Origin: Neckera pumila
Taxonomy: Eukaryota; Streptophyta; Bryopsida; Hypnales; Neckeraceae
Reading direction: 5' to 3'
DNA length: 64,000 bases
NCBI GenBank assembly: GCA_963969595.1
Contig: OZ018418.1
Location: forward strand, 9,987,001 to 10,051,000
The position numbers were made by a program, and so were the translations under genes. Shown here one piece after another: positions 11,405 through 21,104 of this stretch; position 1 is the stretch's first letter, and the number at the start of each line of letters is the position of its first letter. The notes below the pieces were generated by a model, which saw nothing but the letters and a program-made list of their open reading frames with translations, was not told the DNA's origin and searched no databases.

Positions 11405-13623
11405 CTAGGAGTGCGACCTACTCTTCAACATCTCCATTGCCTTCATTATCTCTGGTCCTTGACTATATCCAGTACTACCACTGGACCTCTGGAGAGCATT
11501 TTCCCGCCGTTGTTTCTTCAAGGACCTCTCCTCCCAAGCGTCCCATGGACGACGACAACAACAAAGCGAAAGCAATCCATCATGTGTTTTGCATTGTCGT
11601 TTGGCAACGCCCAATGAAGACGGATGAGGTCTAGGAGGCAACATTCCATTAGATATGGTAGTCCGGTCTTTGTGGACTGCAGGCTCTACATCCTTAAAAG
11701 TATTGCCAAAGATGGCAAGAGACATAGGCACCATGTCCTCCACCTGCAAGTATAGAAATTTTAAAACAGATTCATAATCTACAACTTACGTCTGCAAAGC
11801 ATTACTTAAAAACAAATATGTATGCAAAGACAAAAATTGTTGATAATGTACCTCCACAATAGCCACACCACCCACTTCATCATCGTAGAGCTTTCTTTGC
11901 ATTTCAAAATTCATTTGAGAGCGATCCCTTGGAGACTTCGATTGATGACGTGACTTGAGAAGAGATGGAGAGTGAACTAGTACAGGACGCATTCTTCCAC
12001 TGGGAGGACTATCAACTACACCATCATCTACGTCCTTCATTGAAAAATCCATGGTTGACTGTGCAGTGGCCGCTGAATACATGATATGACGAACCCCATA
12101 TTGCAATATCTTCAACTCTCCACAGTCAGCAAGTGAATCAGTTAAGGCCAGGCACTTGTCGCCACAACCATTTTTGGGTGCCTCAGCCACATCCAAATCC
12201 TAAGCACAAAACAGAGGTCTCCACTGTAATGAACTGCTATACTGGATTCATGTTGACACAAGATGCACTCGCATTGCAATAATACAGGATCAAAATCTTA
12301 TAGGGCCTACAAACTCCTCTTGCGGGGAGGAGCTCTATGATAGACCCAAATGTCCCGGATATTACGCTCCTTGCGCGGCAACGGATTGGACATGGCGCGA
12401 GGAGGCGGACGGAGACGGAAATAAACGTCTCGCAGCCTAAGTTCCTTGCCAGAAGAAGGAGTGGACATTTGGGGAGAAACAAAAGGCCAGTGTTGCTCAC
12501 ACTCCACTCATCGTAAAGAAAATTGGAGACCTCCAATGCCCTGGCAAAGTCATTGTACTTGACCATGTCGAGTTCATTCTTGAGGTGGACACCCCCAAGA
12601 GTATTGTCTCTATGAAAAGAATTCAACTCCCATGGCCTCTCTACGTGCAGATTCTTAATCCATGGGAGAAGCTCATTTATAAGGAATCCATTTGTTGCTC
12701 CCAAACCCTCAAACGATCATGGATCCAAGAGCACTACATTCATAGGGTTGTTCACAAAGTGCATCTCCGGCTGGACGTCCACAACAATTGTGGTCTCTTT
12801 GGTGAACATGGAATCAATCAAATTGTGCAGTTTCTCTAATGGCTTCACGTAGAGGACTTTGTTGGACCCCTTTATATTGTAGTCTTCTAGCCTTCCGTTC
12901 CTCCCTCTGCGCTTCAAAACGTTGCAGTGCTCTTGGCCAAGAACATAACATGGGGATTCTATGCCGTAAAATAGAAACTTGCAAACGAGTTTGGCATAGG
13001 ATCTCTTCATAGAGCTCCAGATGTGGACATATGCAATGGAGGATAACTCTCACAAGAAGCTCCTGACATGGGGCCGACAAGTGACCCTCTTAATTTCCAA
13101 GGTCTTGTGCTCTACATCAGGGACTACCTCACCAGGACCGCATAACCTCCCTTTCTTCAGGTGGTACCTCACAACATCACACACGCATAGAAGTCCATTG
13201 AGATCCAGGATGATGTTGAGCCATTTCTTTATTAGCCTAGAAGTGAATGGAAGAAGATTGTGGCATTCCGCCTCATGGGATCTCTCACCACTACCCTGCT
13301 CATGACGGAAAGAGAAAAATTGCAAATTAAAAGGATGCACTTCTGACTACAAAATGGGTACTCCACCCGTGCTTTCAAGACAATGAACCACATCCACGAA
13401 GGGGAGAAAGCAAAAACAAGAGTGCCAAGTAGAAGACCACAGCAAGGACAATCAAACACACACATCACTATGTACATACCGCGTCCTGGACCATGGCAAC
13501 CAGAGATGCTGTATTTGTCTTGACTTGGGTATGCAACGGAGGCATTTCCGACTGAAAAGGAGGATCGTCTGGACTGTCCTCCAATAACCCAACCTCTGCA
13601 CTATATAGCATCCTCCTCGACAT
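11405..13623 (-). pseudogene. Gene G: unrecognised four-exon gene with in-frame stops
   Basis: Function unknown. Exon 1, 13623-13480, from ATG to donor GTATGT; exon 2, 13295 to about 12309; exon 3, 12199-11852 (acceptor TTAG, donor GTACAT); exon 4, 11743-11405 (acceptor TTGCAG, stop TAG 11407-11405). Exons 1 to 2 and 3 to 4 join in phase 0 with the frame kept, which supports a real gene. Exon 2 contains TGA at 13052-13050 and at 12719-12717 and a frameshift near 12500. It carries an SPCYVLGQE segment and VVLLDP followed by TGA. If that TGA was a tryptophan the motif would read DPW, faintly like an adenine methyltransferase; I rate this very low. Exon 4 ends in a basic region (KKQRREN). It lies just downstream of element A on the same strand and may be its second gene. 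Confidence 0.5.
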
Positions 13624-13947
13624 TCTTTTTCTCAAAAAATAACGGAGGAATCTCCAGCACCAAATCACCACTAATAGCAATAGACATGTTGAGCACACAT
13701 GCAAGGGGAATCTCCGGAATCACAACAGCATTTTGTAAATTGGTTGCCATAGGGAGAGCAACATTTTCAGAAATCAAAGAGCCTGTGGTTGCAAAATATC
13801 AAGCACAGAAATGATGTGTGAGGAAATATTATATATTATAATATCTCGCTGGGAGATGGAATAATACATTATATACAGCACACTAGGAAAGTCTAGCCTA
13901 TCAGCCTACTCCTGCAATCTGAAATGCCTACCAACGTGGAAAGGGAA

Positions 13948-13968
13948 TTCAACTCAAATTGAGTTGAA
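13948..13968. repeat. Palindromic site A1
   Basis: Perfect palindrome with 10-base arms (TTCAACTCAA / TTGAGTTGAA) around a single A. It spans the stop codon of the element A C-terminal exon. Confidence 0.8.
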
Positions 13969-15199
13969 GAAGAGGCTGAGAAAGTCGCAGTGAAGAACCT
14001 GGAGGAATCTCAGTCACAAGCCCCTGTGACTGCTCGGCCTCTAATCCATGTTCGGCGACATCCAGCGGGACGGGGTCAGTGTTGGTATCCGCGGCAACAT
14101 CCTCCACATCCTCCTCATCCTGCGCTGCAACATCCTTCACTTCCTCCACACCTTGCTCGACGACGACTTCAGGGAGCTGATCTGTGCCAGTCTCCGGGGC
14201 AGCACAATCTTGCTCCTTGACCTGCAAAACTGGATCCTTGTCCTTTGATCCCTCGGTCGTAGCTCGTAGAGCATCTCTAAACGCCGGGGCAGCATCATCA
14301 ACTGCCGCATCCTGCCAAACTGAATCCACCTCCATATTGTCGAGACGCCGGTCAAATTCGACCTGGTTCGGATGAGAACTGGGGGACGTCTGGGTCAGCA
14401 AGTTCTGGGATGTTGACGGCACCCCAGTGAGGATCTCCGACTTTGTGCAAGCTTGCCTGGCACTATCGACTGACCCTTGGGGATGATTGGCAATCGCCAG
14501 TTGAGGAGTTCCTACAGCCGGATCCAGGGACATCAATGGTCTTGCACTAAACATCGTGCTCACGGTCGTCGCTGCCACCTTTGATACAATTTTGGGAATA
14601 CTCTGCATGATCTCCTTGATCATGTTCTTGTTCTCTCAATGCGCCCGTTTGTTTTCCTTCCTTTGTACCTCACGGTCCTCCTTACGAGCCCTAGCCTCAT
14701 TCTCATTGTTCTTCTGTATGAAGTCCATTCTCCACTCCTGCAAGAATGGAGCAGTTGGCGCTGGTAAGTCGGGCTTCCTCTTTGCTGGCACACACGGACG
14801 GGATTCCAGAGTGATATTATGTCTAGCAAACGAGCTGGATGATCCCTGCATGTCACTACTCTCAAGCACATGCATCGACTTGCCAACTGCTCCAGGCATT
14901 AACTCCAACACATCATCAGTGTCCGCACCGATGTTCATAGGAACAAAACTCTCATACCCCCCAGGAATCTCGATGCAGTCATCATCGGTTGGTTCCATCC
15001 CCCTCTCGGATACAGACGGCCTCTTAGCTTCTGAGGTGGATACACCTTTCCCTTTACTTCTGTCATCTTTGTGCTCTTCTACAAAGTACGCCAACTCAAG
15101 GAAATCAGCCTTGTCGATACTCTCCGACTCCAAGCACAAGTTTAAAAAGTCTTCCTTCTTCTTGCTCTCGCCAACAAAGAAGTGGTCCAGCGACAGCAT
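13949..15199 (-). pseudogene. Element A, C-terminal exon (acidic, low-complexity)
   Basis: Single frame of about 417 codons starting after acceptor TTGCAG at 15200 (first codon ATG 15199). One TGA at 14638-14636 lies where CGA would fit (KRAH-TGA-EN). The first part has acidic and coiled-coil-like stretches and a basic charged patch (ARARKEDREVQRKENK); the second part is dominated by Asp, Glu, Val and Ala (VEEVKDVAAQDEEDVEDVAA), disordered in appearance. The stop codon itself lies within a 21-bp palindrome at 13948-13968. No family recognised. The intron upstream holds two more palindromes. It probably forms the tail of the element A protein, because the splice signals on both sides of that intron are canonical. 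Confidence 0.5.
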
Positions 15200-15379
15200 C
15201 TGCAAGACAAGTCCAAAGAGCAATTAGGAAAGCATAATCAACTCGAACCGAGTTAAAGAAGAATACATGGCCGCTAGAGATCCAGAGGACGTGCAAACAG
15301 GGAATCAACTCGACCCGAGTTAAAGAGGAGGGATTCAGACTTCTAAACTATCAGAATCCAAAACTAAAGTCAAACTCAC
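15200..15379 (-). other. Intron of element A carrying two palindromes
   Basis: Donor GTGAGT follows the codons ending at 15380, and acceptor TTGCAG precedes 15199. It contains the palindromes at 15238-15255 and 15305-15322 (TCAACTCGA..CCGAGTTA type). Their position in an intron rather than in coding DNA leaves them free to act as DNA sites or as hairpins in the pre-mRNA. Confidence 0.55.
15238..15322. repeat. Palindromic sites A2 (15238-15255) and A3 (15305-15322)
   Basis: Both have TCAACTCG on the left and CGAGTTA on the right, with a 3-base centre (AAC and ACC). Spacing centre to centre is 67 bp. Confidence 0.85.
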
Positions 15380-16733
15380 CCATGCAGTAGATATCATCTT
15401 TCCTCCCGCAAAATAGGAGACCACCACGTCTCTCGGCGACACGAACAATTGCAGGACGCTCAAATAAAACTCCATGCGGAGCTCTAAATCATGTATCCGA
15501 TACTCCACCTCCACATACTGCGCTTTGTATTGTAATGCGATTTTGGTGCCACAACGAATGTTTTTGGAATCTGGCGGGTCTTCACGGCTGCCCCGTTCTT
15601 CACCAGAAACAACAGTTGGATCGGATCTTTCGCTTTGGAGCTCCTCTCAAGGACGTCCCCAATGCACTCGAATGCGGATGGCAGATAATCCGCGTAGCCA
15701 AGTGAGTACGACTTGCCGAAATCAGATGTCCTGATGAAACTCCGCAGGGTCGACCTCAACATCGTTCTCACCAGCAATCCACAGCTAGACCTCCGAGTCC
15801 GTGAGCTCCACCTCGACATCCTCCTCCAGGACGGTCATAAAATTGTCGTAGTACAAAGCATTGGCGCCCTTGTTTATAACTCCCAAGATATTCTTGAAGT
15901 TGATGACTGCCAGTTTTACCCTTGATTGCGCGGACTCATCCCATACAGTTACATCCCACTCTCCAAGCTCGTCATCGTCCTTGTCATAGGGCCTAAAGAG
16001 CGCCTTAGCTTCAGGCTTCACAAATTTGCCCTTGCTCGCCAAGAAGACCGTGAAGAACTCCTTGGCTGTAACTGACAATTCCTCCAGTGTCTTCTTCTTA
16101 TTTGAAGGCATCTTCACCTAAGAGAAGAAGTATACCCTTGTACCTATGAGCAACGTGTTCTTTGTGGCCTTGTTCATGTTGTAATCCTGCTTGAAGGCCT
16201 CCCATGCCTTCTTCCTCGGATTTCCCTCGTTGTTAAAGAGCTTCAGGTTCAGATCTAGGTAATGCAATTGTATCTTTACAGCAGCCTTCCTCTTTACCCT
16301 CTCAAGTCAATCTTTTGCGGAGTAGCAATCAGGGAGGACAGACTTTGGTGCCCTCATGACAACTTTCGGGTGTCCCGCAGTCCGCCGAGGATACCGGTGA
16401 AGGATATGCAAGGCGAGCCTCCTCATATCGTCTTGTGTGCAGTTCCCAATCCACTTGAAGAACTCACGAGTCATCATGCCATCCTTTGCCGAGTCCCAAC
16501 CTTTGCAATACCTGAACTTCATGAGCAAATCTGGATCGATAAGCTCACCCTGAGCCTGGCTAGAGATGACCTCCGCCCATAGGTCGTAGACGTCCTGCTG
16601 AGCTATAATTAGCTTGATTTCATTGTGGATGTCTAGCTCCCTCTGGTTCCTCTTGCTTAGATACCCCTGATTCTTTTTAATGTCAATCATGGCGAACCTC
16701 AGCTTGATTGCGTTCTTGAATTCCTGCACATCT
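15380..16733 (-). pseudogene. Element A, conserved middle domain (homologue at 51.8 kb)
   Basis: Acceptor GTGCAG at about 16734 opens a frame EFKNAIKLRFAMID that continues to 15785, broken by TGA (16309-16307) and TAG (16120-16118); a frameshift follows near 15750, then a last segment reaches the donor at 15380. The copy at 51,820-52,249 matches over about 140 residues, including LALH-LLH, PRRTAGHPKV, APKSVLP, KIQLHYLD, NKATKNTLLIG and TAKEFF. Where A has TGA the copy has Trp, and where A has TAG the copy has Gln. No domain name recognised. The conservation of this block between two distant copies shows it was once under selection as protein. Confidence 0.6.
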
Positions 16734-16872
16734 AGGTCCAGTATACACGTCCTACCAACGACGGGTCTTAACTCAAGACGAGTTAAAATATATGGAAAGA
16801 ACTGACCTTAATGGAATTACAAATTAACTCAAGACAAGTTAAAGCTAGCGGACTTATTGCAAAGAGACTCTA
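16734..16872 (-). other. Spacer or intron of element A with two palindromes
   Basis: Between the TAG after SKADGNN (16872-16870) and the acceptor at about 16734. It contains palindromes at 16768-16786 and 16824-16842. Either an intron whose donor I cannot place (GTCAGT near 16805 is a candidate) or the gap between two genes. Confidence 0.4.
16768..16842. repeat. Palindromic sites A4 (16768-16786) and A5 (16824-16842)
   Basis: TTAACTCAAGACGAGTTAA and TTAACTCAAGACAAGTTAA, 19 bp each, 56 bp apart, identical but for one base in the right arm. Confidence 0.85.
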
Positions 16873-18293
16873 GTTGTTGCCGTCAGCCTTCGACTTCTTT
16901 GCCAGTGTTACAGCCTTCTCCAAAGCTGTGGGCTCTCTTGGAGGCGGTGGGGATCCCATACTCGTCCAGACGAACCTAGATGCCAGGATGTTTGTGGACC
17001 AGGTTGGCATGAAGTTGTCGAAGTGGTTCACCCGATTGTAGTAGGCCGACACTTTCCTGATTAGGCTATCGTCTTTGTGCCACACAACAAAGCACTCCCA
17101 TTTCAGAAACTTAGCCTTCTTATCGTTGGGCACCTTATTCATCTTCTGCATTCTCTTTGACGCCTCTATGCAGTGCTGTCCGTTTACCATCCAGAACTTC
17201 CTGGCCTCAACTTCCTCAAACCATTCAGGCTTTGCCGTGACAAGCTGCGGATATGCACAGAGCGTCATCTTCTTGTCAGGATCAGGCATGTTGATGAGGT
17301 AATTCAGTGTCTTCTGAACACCTTGTTCTTCCAACACTCGGATGTTGAGTGTTTGTGGTGGCATCTCCAGCTATCAATTGAAATCTCATACTTGTGCCCA
17401 ATCTTTGGTATATACAGCTCTATGCATGCCGACCAGTACTCTGCAAAGTGTTTGCATGCTTCCTTGTAATTGATCTCCTTCACGATTCCGTCGAGGTCTT
17501 GCGAGATGTCTACAAGCTTTGAGGCCATGCTACTCTCGGGCACCAAGAGGTTCTTCGCAATGGTCTTCTTTCCCTTCCCTTTCGATGCAGGTGGTGGGGC
17601 CTTTGATGGTTCCCCTCTACCAAAGCGATCCATCTGCTTCATGCAAGTGTGGCTCCTACCAGTCTCCGGGGTCACTACAACGAGGGATCCCTGGCTTCCT
17701 CCTTGACTGCTGTAATCTCTAGTCAAGGACATGGGCTACATCCTCTAGGACTTGTTCTTCAACTCCATCTTCATGTGGTCAAACCCCTTGATCAGGCCAT
17801 TAAATCTTGAAGCTAGAGTGACGAATGTCAGAGGGCTCCCATCTTTTGCTTTCCACCTCTTCTCCTTCATATGCTGCTCAATCTCCTTCTGCAGCCCCTG
17901 GTAGCTCGTCCCTTCTAGTGTCCTGTAGTACTTGGACACATTGAATGTGATCTACTTGCTGTTTACCACGTACAAGAAGATGTACTCCTCAGTCTGATTT
18001 GGATCCTACGTCCTGCAGTAGACAAATATTAACCCATTTGGCCTTGTGGTGACCTCTCTTACAACCTCCGTAAGTGTGACCGGCAGGTTGTCCTTGACCT
18101 TTTTGTACTTTGTCCTGAAGGACAGGTTTGAGTTCATTGGAACAAGAGCGTGTGTCCAATGGCTGACTTCTTCAGGTTCCTTCCACTTCCAGCATTCCCC
18201 AAGCATGTTGGTCTCGCCATACTCGTCTCTGTTCTCGTCTGGAATCTCGAAGCGCTTCAGGTAAACCTCTAGTCCCTTGGTCTGCGCCTCCAT
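16870..18293 (-). pseudogene. Element A, N-terminal ORF with ParB/sulfiredoxin-like motif
   Basis: Starts at ATG 18293-18291 (MEAQTKGLEVYLKRFE). One frame runs about 310 codons with TAG at 18008, 17954, 17747 and 17738, then shifts frame near 17350 and continues to 16870. After a basic linker (KGKGKKTIAK) comes a segment with the order LNIRVLEEQGVQKTLNYLI, LCAYPQLVTA, FWMVNGQHCIEASKRM, ending in VSAYYNRVNHFDNFMPTW. The pattern R-x-L, an extended strand with a proline, then G-H/Q-H-x-x-x-A-x-K resembles the ParB N-terminal/sulfiredoxin fold, which binds nucleotides in ParB. This is my reading by eye; no profile search was possible. No ParB-type helix-turn-helix was seen. Palindromic sites lie upstream and in neighbouring introns. 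Confidence 0.5.
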
Positions 18294-18321
18294 TTTTGCA
18301 AGTCCAGGACAAGAGCACATG

Positions 18322-18846
18322 TTAACTCGAACCAAGTTAAAACCAAGAGATCACCGCTGACATCGCTTTATTGTCCTAATTATCATTCCTGATGAATCCT
18401 GTTATACGGAGCGCTTATTTATGACGCCATTTGTTATCCTAATGAAGACCGTCTATCCTAGATCATCGGGAGTTCTCTAACTTGGTGAACTTGTCACAGG
18501 GCTAACGTCTTTGGTTCTCTTTACACGATTCATACCGGAGGGCCTTTTAACTTGATACGAGTTAAACCTTCTTAATTGGTTGTTGATGTTTGTGTATTCC
18601 TATGCCTTCTATGGCTTTGGTTAATAGTTTAGCATTCTTGTCTCTTGTCGAATTAGCTTTAGCTGCTGTACCTTCTTGACTGTAGGGTTTGGGAAGTGTT
18701 TTTTAACTCGAGCCGAGTTGAAGCTGTTGGTTCTCTCCGCAACTTTGATGTTTTTCCTATGTTCATAAGTCTTTGGTGTTGGTGTGCCGCTCTCGTTCGA
18801 GATGAAACATCCGTTCCTTGAAGCCTCTTATCTCGTCTCAAGTTAA
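18322..18846. repeat. Palindromic sites A6-A9 upstream of element A
   Basis: Four sites: 18322-18340 (TTAACTCGAACCAAGTTAA), 18547-18565 (TTAACTTGATACGAGTTAA), 18703-18722 (TTAACTCGAGCCGAGTTG plus AA) and 18828-18846 (TTATCTCGTCTCAAGTTAA). They lie between the element A start codon and its presumed leader at 19.2-19.85 kb, in what is probably a 5' intron. Confidence 0.8.
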
Positions 18847-18883
18847 ATTTCTGTGGGTCGCTACCTTAATTATGGTATCTATC

Positions 18884-18979
18884 GAGTTAAACTTCCGTTG
18901 AGTTAAATACGCGTCGACTGAAACCTACATTTTTGGGGTTATTACAAACGTTCCTACATTTAACTCAACGGAAGTTTAA
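18884..18979. repeat. Half-site cluster forming a 22-bp inverted repeat
   Basis: 18886-18907 and 18958-18979 are perfect reverse complements of 22 bases with a 50-base loop. Each arm contains GAGTTAAA-type half-sites of the 19-bp palindrome (GTTAAACTTCC and GTTGAGTTAAA). It marks the outer end of the palindrome cluster of element A. Confidence 0.8.
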
Positions 18980-19199
18980 CTTGTACGTAGCAATGGACAT
19001 AGAAAACTGCAAAATCTGAATACAAGAATTGGAAATCAATTCAACATATATCTAAAGCAAGCAACAAACGCAAATCCTAGTGACAAGACTAATGCAATCA
19101 GCAAAAATTCAAGAAACCAGAAAAAAAATGCAAGAATTCAACTACGAAATCTAAACCAAAACCAGAAGACTGTTGAATCCAATTGAGAGCCCAGACCTC

Positions 19200-19825
19200 A
19201 AAAATGCAATTTTGAGAAAACCACTTCCACAACTAGGTCGCCCAGCAAAATCAAAATTCTAAGCTGCAACAAAAACCAGTGCACCACAATGCAAGTATGT
19301 GGGAACCTTATAGAAGCAACACGTCCACAAGCACAAGCAATTACATTCAGTGCACGAAGTCGGCTATACAAAATGAAAGCAACCAAGAACTCTTGTCCAG
19401 CACATACCAGCCAAGCTCCACCAAAAACCCCAGTTGCATACACACGGTCGCACACAATCGCATATGCACGCCAAGGTCGCCTAACAAGAGCTTCTGCCTA
19501 CACGAGGAGGCAATACAGACACCACGCCCAAGTCGCCCAGCTCCACCTCCACGCCTCGACGACGCACCATGAAGCACGCCCAGGTCGCCCAGCAGGAGGT
19601 TCACAAGGATGCCGCACAAATCCAAAACCCCAGAAATCAAGGTCAGTGTAGGTTGCAATAAAAACGAAGGAAACTCTGACGCAAAAGCACGCAAAATCTT
19701 GCAAAAGCACAAAATCACGGAAGGAATGAAGTCGCACAAGAGTTGCCAGGAATGGCGGATCAAGGCCAGGGTTTCCAGACAAGAGCTCCAAACCCTGCAC
19801 CGCGCCGCCCATTGCGAACCCTAAA
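19200..19825 (-). other. GC-richer block, presumed 5' leader of element A
   Basis: Read on the minus strand it begins with TTTAGGGTTCGCAATGGGCG, like many plant leaders, and is clearly GC-richer than the DNA beyond 19.88 kb. It contains four dispersed copies of a CGCCCAGGTCGCCCAGC-like word (19228, 19464, 19525, 19577). Overlapping frames exist but none resembles a protein I know. Its place upstream of the palindrome cluster and the start codon suggests an untranslated first exon plus promoter-proximal DNA. Confidence 0.35.
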
Positions 19826-19880
19826 CCGTGGCCTTTTGACCGTGGCCCTTTGATCGTGACCCTTTGACCGTGGCCTTATG
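19826..19880 (-). promoter_or_regulatory. Four 14-bp direct repeats just upstream of the element A leader
   Basis: CCGTGGCCTTTTGA (19826), CCGTGGCCCTTTGA (19840), TCGTGACCCTTTGA (19854) and CCGTGGCCTTATG (19868) follow one another without gaps. They sit at the junction between the leader-like block and repeat R2, where a promoter of the minus-strand gene would be expected. Role as protein sites is inference. Confidence 0.5.
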
Positions 19881-20375
19881 TCACTTTAACACCTAAAATT
19901 CCATGACTATGCTTTCACCAAGAGCGCTCAAAAAGTGTCATTTTTAGTACAAACACCGAATTTTTGAAAAAAAACTTACGATTACATGTGTCAGCAAAAT
20001 TCATTAAGACCTTTTTTTTGGCCCTGCAAAAAAAAGGCCAATAGCACTTCACAAACTCACTTATCGATGAAAAAATGTCCCAAATGATGGTGCTTATTTG
20101 GATTTTTGTTCCTTGATAAGTTGGCTACATGCCCAAAAATTTTCACTTCATTTGGAATTGTAAAACACATAGGAAAAAAATAGAAAGTGCATTAGCTGTA
20201 ATTAAGGATTCAGAATACTAAATTGTCAAGAATTTAATTATGGCATTGAAAAATTCTAATCCTACGGTTGCAATGGTGTAATAAATAATCTACATCCTTT
20301 GATTTTATTTTTTGCAACAAATATTGAAAAATAAATAAGATGAAGGACATCAAAATTTAATTTAGAGTACAGAAT
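19881..20375 (-). repeat. Repeat R2, copy 1
   Basis: About 490 bp matching 26,270-26,860 in the opposite orientation. Shared blocks on the minus strand: GATGTAGATTATTTATTACA, CATAATTAAATTCTTGACAA, TTTCCTATGTGTT, AAATGAAGTGAAAATTTT, ATGTAGCCAACTT, TTTTTGAGCG and CATAGTCATGGAA. Non-coding. It lies directly 5' of the element A leader. Confidence 0.7.
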
Positions 20376-20397
20376 CCAAAACTGCCTACAAACTAAA

Positions 20398-21104
20398 AAT
20401 CTTCATAACTTTTGACTCATAGATCAAAATGTGTGGATTCAAAGCATTTTACGTACATATAACTCTAGAAAACCAATTTAAAATTGGTGTTTTCAAAAAA
20501 AGTGAATTCTTTTTATTTGCCCAGATTGCCTAGTTAGAAAAAATAGTAATATATTAGGCCATAACTGTTGACTCACATTTCCAAATGTGATGAAATTCAA
20601 TGTGTACAAAAGATACTCCTCGGGCCCACCTTCTATTGAAATTCCAGCCTATAATATTGAACTCTCTAGTCACACGTACATGCCCAAAATTTCTATACAA
20701 CCCAAAAACGCATGTTGGTCCTCTAGGGGTTAAATGCATCCTTATGACCATGCCATTTTAATCCCAAAAGCACCGGAGCGGCATGCATTTTGTAGTTATA
20801 TAGAAATTTTAGGCACGTATACGTACATGTGACAATAGATCATTTACATTTTATGCTGAAATTTTAATAAAATGTCCACGCAAGGATTATTTTTCAGATG
20901 CACTTATTTGATGACATTTGGAAATGTGAGTCAAAAGTTATGGCCTAATATGTGGGTTTTTTTGGTCACTAGGCAGATAAAATTAAATAAAAAAACATAC
21001 CTTTTTTCAGAAATAAAACTTTGAAATTTGTTTTCCAAAGTTATATATACGTAAAAAACTTTGAACAATTCCATTATGATCAATGAGTCAAAAGTTATGA
21101 AGGT
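20398..21104. mobile_element. AT-rich fold-back, arms ~300 bp
   Basis: CTTCATAACTTTTGACTCAT at about 20400 and its inverted match at about 21085-21104, and ATTAGGCCATAACT...GACTCACATTTCCAAATGT at 20552-20590 against 20913-20950, show arms with roughly 75-80 percent identity by eye. Pairing continues inward to about 20720/20790. No coding capacity. Typical of an old non-autonomous element; termini and duplication not defined. Confidence 0.6.

Noticed and set aside
14556..15227. Plus-strand frame of 223 codons
   Set aside because: Antisense shadow of the minus-strand C-terminal exon of element A, which has homologous neighbours, splice signals and protein-like composition.
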